Source: Planctomycetota bacterium
GTDB taxonomy: Bacteria > Planctomycetota > UBA1135 > GCA-002686595
Length of the DNA: 64,000 nucleotides
Reading direction: 5' to 3'
NCBI GenBank assembly: GCA_029259635.1
Contig: JAJDEU010000055.1
Location: 1-64,000 of the forward strand
Made by a program: the position numbers and the translations under genes
Shown here: piece by piece, positions 61,770 through 64,000 of the stretch
Layout: the number at the start of each line of letters is the position of its first letter
Position numbering within the stretch: position 1 is the first letter of the stretch
Notes under the pieces: generated by a model
The model's input: the letters and a program-made list of their open reading frames with translations, nothing else
Told to the model about the DNA's origin: nothing
The model's database searches: none

Positions 61770-62842
61770 AGCCTTTGGTTATTCGTCGGAAGGACTGTCG
61801 AGCGCGCGCTCGCCGCGGCTTGACGCTGATCGAGCTGATGATCGCGATCGGATTGACGTCGCTGCTCGTCGTTGCCCTCGTCACGTTGCTCGAGACTTCA
61901 CTCGGCGTCTGGGGCCGCACGGAGACGCGGCGCGACCTGCTCGAACGGGCGACCTCCATCTCCGAGCTGCTGGCGAATGATCTCCTGGCGATCGACGGGG
62001 GCAAGCGCGGCGATCTAATCGTGGACTGGGAAGCCTTCGATACCGACGGGGATGGGATCGCGGGATTGTTCTATCAGCGCCTGCGATTGGTGCGACGGAT
62101 CTCGCGGGCCGAGCTCTCCTCGCGCACTTCGCTCATGGCGAACGCGGACGGCCGCGAATCCGAACCGGCGGGCGCCTTAATCGAGGTCAGCTGGTTGATG
62201 CTGCCGGGCGAGATTGGCTCCCTCCAACGCGGCGAGCGCTTCCTCGATCCGCTCGAATCGATCTTCGATGACGACTACTTGGATGAGAGCGGACTGCCGC
62301 CGGTCGGCGCTGTCTCGGAAGTCTCGCGGAGTGTCTTGTGGTTCGGTTTGGCTCTCGCATCGCAGACCAGTGACCTCACGTCGGGCTGGCAGATCGGAGA
62401 CGACTTGCTCGACTGCGGCGTGGCTTGGGATGCGCGAACGAGCGGCCGTACGGACGAGGAGCTCACGACGCTCAACGCGCTACCTACGGGATGTCCCACG
62501 TCGAAGGAGCTCCCGGTCTTTCCGCGCCGCGTGCGAATCGAGCTCGAGATCGAACGCGCGAAAGACCTCGAACACCGCACGACTTTGACGGAGATGATCG
62601 ATCCGAAGGAGACGTCGCTGGTATTGCGCGATGAGCGCTTTGCGCCGGATGCGAATACCTTCGTGCGCATCGACGAGGAGTGGATGGAGGTTCGGCGAGT
62701 GGATGGCAAGCGTCTGACGGTCGTGCGCGGCGTGCGCGGCTCGCGCAGCACCGACCACGAGGTGGGCGCACTCGTTCACTTCGGCACGCGCACCGTGCGC
62801 GAACTGCGCGTCGCCGCCTATCGCGAGGACTGGAACCTATGA
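61766..62842 (+). CDS. GspJ-like minor pseudopilin with extra C-terminal module
   Basis: A 358-residue prepilin cleaved after Gly18: G18-L-T-L-I-E23, then MIAIGLTSLLVVALVTLLE. The order and the length class of the globular domain (FYQRLRLVRRI, GALIEVSWLMLPGE) fit GspJ. The last 80 residues (LVLRDERFAPDANTFVRIDEEWMEVRRVD, then VVRGVRGSRSTDHEVGALVHFGT) copy the short beta module found several times in the GspK-like protein. Four-base overlaps with both neighbours. Confidence 0.88.
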   Translation: MKPLVIRRKDCRARARRGLTLIELMIAIGLTSLLVVALVTLLETSLGVWGRTETRRDLLERATSISELLANDLLAIDGGKRGDLIVDWEAFDTDGDGIAGLFYQRLRLVRRISRAELSSRTSLMANADGRESEPAGALIEVSWLMLPGEIGSLQRGERFLDPLESIFDDDYLDESGLPPVGAVSEVSRSVLWFGLALASQTSDLTSGWQIGDDLLDCGVAWDARTSGRTDEELTTLNALPTGCPTSKELPVFPRRVRIELEIERAKDLEHRTTLTEMIDPKETSLVLRDERFAPDANTFVRIDEEWMEVRRVDGKRLTVVRGVRGSRSTDHEVGALVHFGTRTVRELRVAAYREDWNL

Positions 62843-63375
62843 GTGCACTTCGCATCTCCCGACGTTCGGGCTCGCGCTCGGGCTTCACTCTGATCGAGGT
62901 CGTGCTCGCGATGGGCATCTTCCTACTCGGCGCGACCGCGATCCTGGGCTTTCTGACCTTCGGCGCGACGATGTCGCGCACCGCCAGCTTGCGCACGCTC
63001 TCCGCCGAAGCGGTCGAGGCGATCGCGCTCGATCTCGAAGAGGGGCTCTTCCCGCTCGACGAATCCGGCGCCGTCGGCGAGCCGCGAACGATTGTCGATC
63101 GAGAAGTGCCCGGCTATCGCGAGCTGACCTACACCGTTCAAACCGTCGAAGATACGAACGCCGACCTCGAGCGAGACGCGAGTCCAGAGGTTCGCGTCGA
63201 CATCGAAATCAAGTGGAAGGGCGGCGTCTCGCGACGCGGCCGGCGCCTCTCGATCTTACTGTTGAAGGAAGTGCCCTTCGGCGAGCGCTTGAGGCGTCAA
63301 CTGTTGCCGGCGAGAGAAGAGCAGGTCTCGGATCAGCAGAACGGATCCGATGTGAAGCAAGAGACTCAACCATGA
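62839..63375 (+). CDS. GspI-like minor pseudopilin
   Basis: A 178-residue prepilin cleaved after Gly15: G15-F-T-L-I-E20, then VVLAMGIFLLGATAILGFLTFGA, a typical GspI/PilV helix. The globular part is short (YRELTYTVQTVEDTNADLERDASPEVRVDIEIKWKGG) and ends in a charged tail. It is longer than classic GspI (about 120 residues). Start 62839 is chosen because it overlaps the preceding stop by 4 bases and gives a proper prepilin signal; the frame extends 160 bases upstream without one. Confidence 0.9.
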   Translation: MSALRISRRSGSRSGFTLIEVVLAMGIFLLGATAILGFLTFGATMSRTASLRTLSAEAVEAIALDLEEGLFPLDESGAVGEPRTIVDREVPGYRELTYTVQTVEDTNADLERDASPEVRVDIEIKWKGGVSRRGRRLSILLLKEVPFGERLRRQLLPAREEQVSDQQNGSDVKQETQP

Positions 63376-64000
63376 TGATGACTCGACAATTTTCGAAGGC
63401 GCTCGTGCTCCTCTTGAGCCTTCTGGCCAGCGCGCCGCTCATGTTCGCGGGGGACGAGCGGATGGTCGGGCTTCGAAGTGGCGAAGTGCTCTGGGCCGAA
63501 GTGGAGAGCCACGACGAGGACGGGGTGGATTTCTTGCGACTCGACAACGGCGGTCGCGTGCGACTCGCGTGGTCCTTGCTCGACCCGCGCTTTGAACAAG
63601 AGCTGCGCGCGGAGTTCGGCTACTTGGATGTCGCGAACGAAGAGGTCATGGTCACGGCGGATCGGATTCGAACGGTGGACGGTGAAGAGCTCATCGGCCT
63701 CATCGTGCATCGCACCGAAGACGCGCTTCACATCAAGACGGCCCAGCGCATGATCGCTCTGCCGAAGCTGCGCATCGCCGGACCGAGTGTTTTGGTGCGC
63801 GCACCGGCGCTGGATATCTACTCGCGCGAAGAGCTGGTTCAGAAAGAGCTCGACGAGCGCCGCGGTGCTCTCGGTTTGGAGGGCGCGCGCGGTGCGGCGG
63901 CGCACTTCGACTTGGCGCAGTACTGCGAGCGCATTCTCGATTACGCCAGTGCGGTGCGGTATTACGAGCTCGCGGCGGCCAAAGATTCGAGTTGGCGACC
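63372..64000 (+). CDS. exported TPR protein, 3' part beyond the window
   Basis: ATG 63372 (ATGATGATG, overlapping the preceding stop) opens a frame that runs off the window after 209 codons. Signal peptide: MMMTRQFSKALVLLLSLLASAPLMFAG. The next region has beta-rich repeats with LRSGEVLWAEVESHDEDGVDFLRLD and VDGEELIGLIVHRTEDALHIKTA, similar to SH3-like units. Helices resembling TPR begin at about residue 180 (AAAHFDLAQYCERILDYASAVRYYELAAAKDSSW). It is the last visible member of the secretion operon. The continuation is not in view. Confidence 0.85.
   Translation, partial: MMMTRQFSKALVLLLSLLASAPLMFAGDERMVGLRSGEVLWAEVESHDEDGVDFLRLDNGGRVRLAWSLLDPRFEQELRAEFGYLDVANEEVMVTADRIRTVDGEELIGLIVHRTEDALHIKTAQRMIALPKLRIAGPSVLVRAPALDIYSREELVQKELDERRGALGLEGARGAAAHFDLAQYCERILDYASAVRYYELAAAKDSSWR

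Noticed and set aside
1-64000. CRISPR arrays, rRNA, tRNA genes, prophage
   Set aside because: No regularly spaced repeats, no rRNA-like segments, no complete tRNA fold and no phage structural gene cluster were recognised by eye.

Overview
The window is GC-rich, almost fully coding DNA with many GTG and TTG starts and genes often overlapping by 4 bases. Three clustered EutN/CcmL-type microcompartment vertex proteins next to a class II aldolase, sulfatase-fold lipoproteins, FG-GAP and NHL propeller proteins, an M56/BlaI pair and an MCE (Pqi) lipid transporter together suggest a Gram-negative-type bacterium of the Planctomycetota (PVC) lineage. That placement is inferred from gene content; there is no rRNA or other marker to confirm it.

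Layout. 1-3.8 kb: an AT-richer FG-GAP lipoprotein followed by a complete ISL3-family insertion sequence with 47-bp perfect inverted repeats and an 8-bp target duplication. 3.8-8.3 kb: M56 peptidase/BlaI regulator pair, a secreted propeller protein with a perfect 16-bp palindrome upstream, and an endonuclease/exonuclease/phosphatase-fold hydrolase. 8.5-11.4 kb: two sulfatase-fold lipoproteins that carry Thr where the formylglycine Cys/Ser should be. 11.4-16.6 kb: glycosyltransferase, endonuclease III and a beta-helix lipoprotein, then truD at the end of the next operon. 16.6-20.3 kb: a three-subunit acyl-CoA carboxylase (biotin carboxylase, carboxyltransferase, biotin carrier). 20.5-24.1 kb: pqiA1-pqiA2-pqiB-pqiC, coupled by overlaps. 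24.3-31.2 kb: secreted or envelope proteins of uncertain role, a BY-kinase-like ATPase and a SprT-like peptidase. 31.3-33.0 kb: merR-cysteine desulfurase. 33.5-37.3 kb: YugP-like peptidase, a 55-residue protein with a strong terminator hairpin, glucose-6-phosphate isomerase and an FkbM methyltransferase.

37.3-41.8 kb (minus strand): a ClpB-D2-like ATPase, a parvulin-type prolyl isomerase, three BMC-P shell proteins and a fuculose-phosphate-type aldolase. No BMC-H shell protein or aldehyde dehydrogenase lies in the window, so this looks like a partial or satellite microcompartment locus. 41.9-47.5 kb: Ser/Thr kinase, NHL protein, two-cluster YkgJ protein, gluzincin-type peptidase, a 44-residue membrane protein and radC.

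47.7-64 kb (plus strand, running off the end): one compact operon for an unusual type II secretion/type IV pilus-like machine. It encodes an FHA membrane protein, a PilM-PilN fusion, a PilO/GspM-like protein, a large TPR protein, pseudopilins resembling GspG, GspH, GspK, GspJ and GspI, and a TPR protein. The GspH-like pseudopilin carries a LamG-like domain. The GspK-like protein has 1736 residues, against a few hundred for usual GspK, and contains a LamG-like domain plus several copies of a short beta module that also ends the GspJ-like protein. Seven consecutive gene junctions are 4-base ATGA overlaps. This is the strongest candidate here for an undescribed system. The secretin, ATPase, platform protein and prepilin peptidase are not in view.
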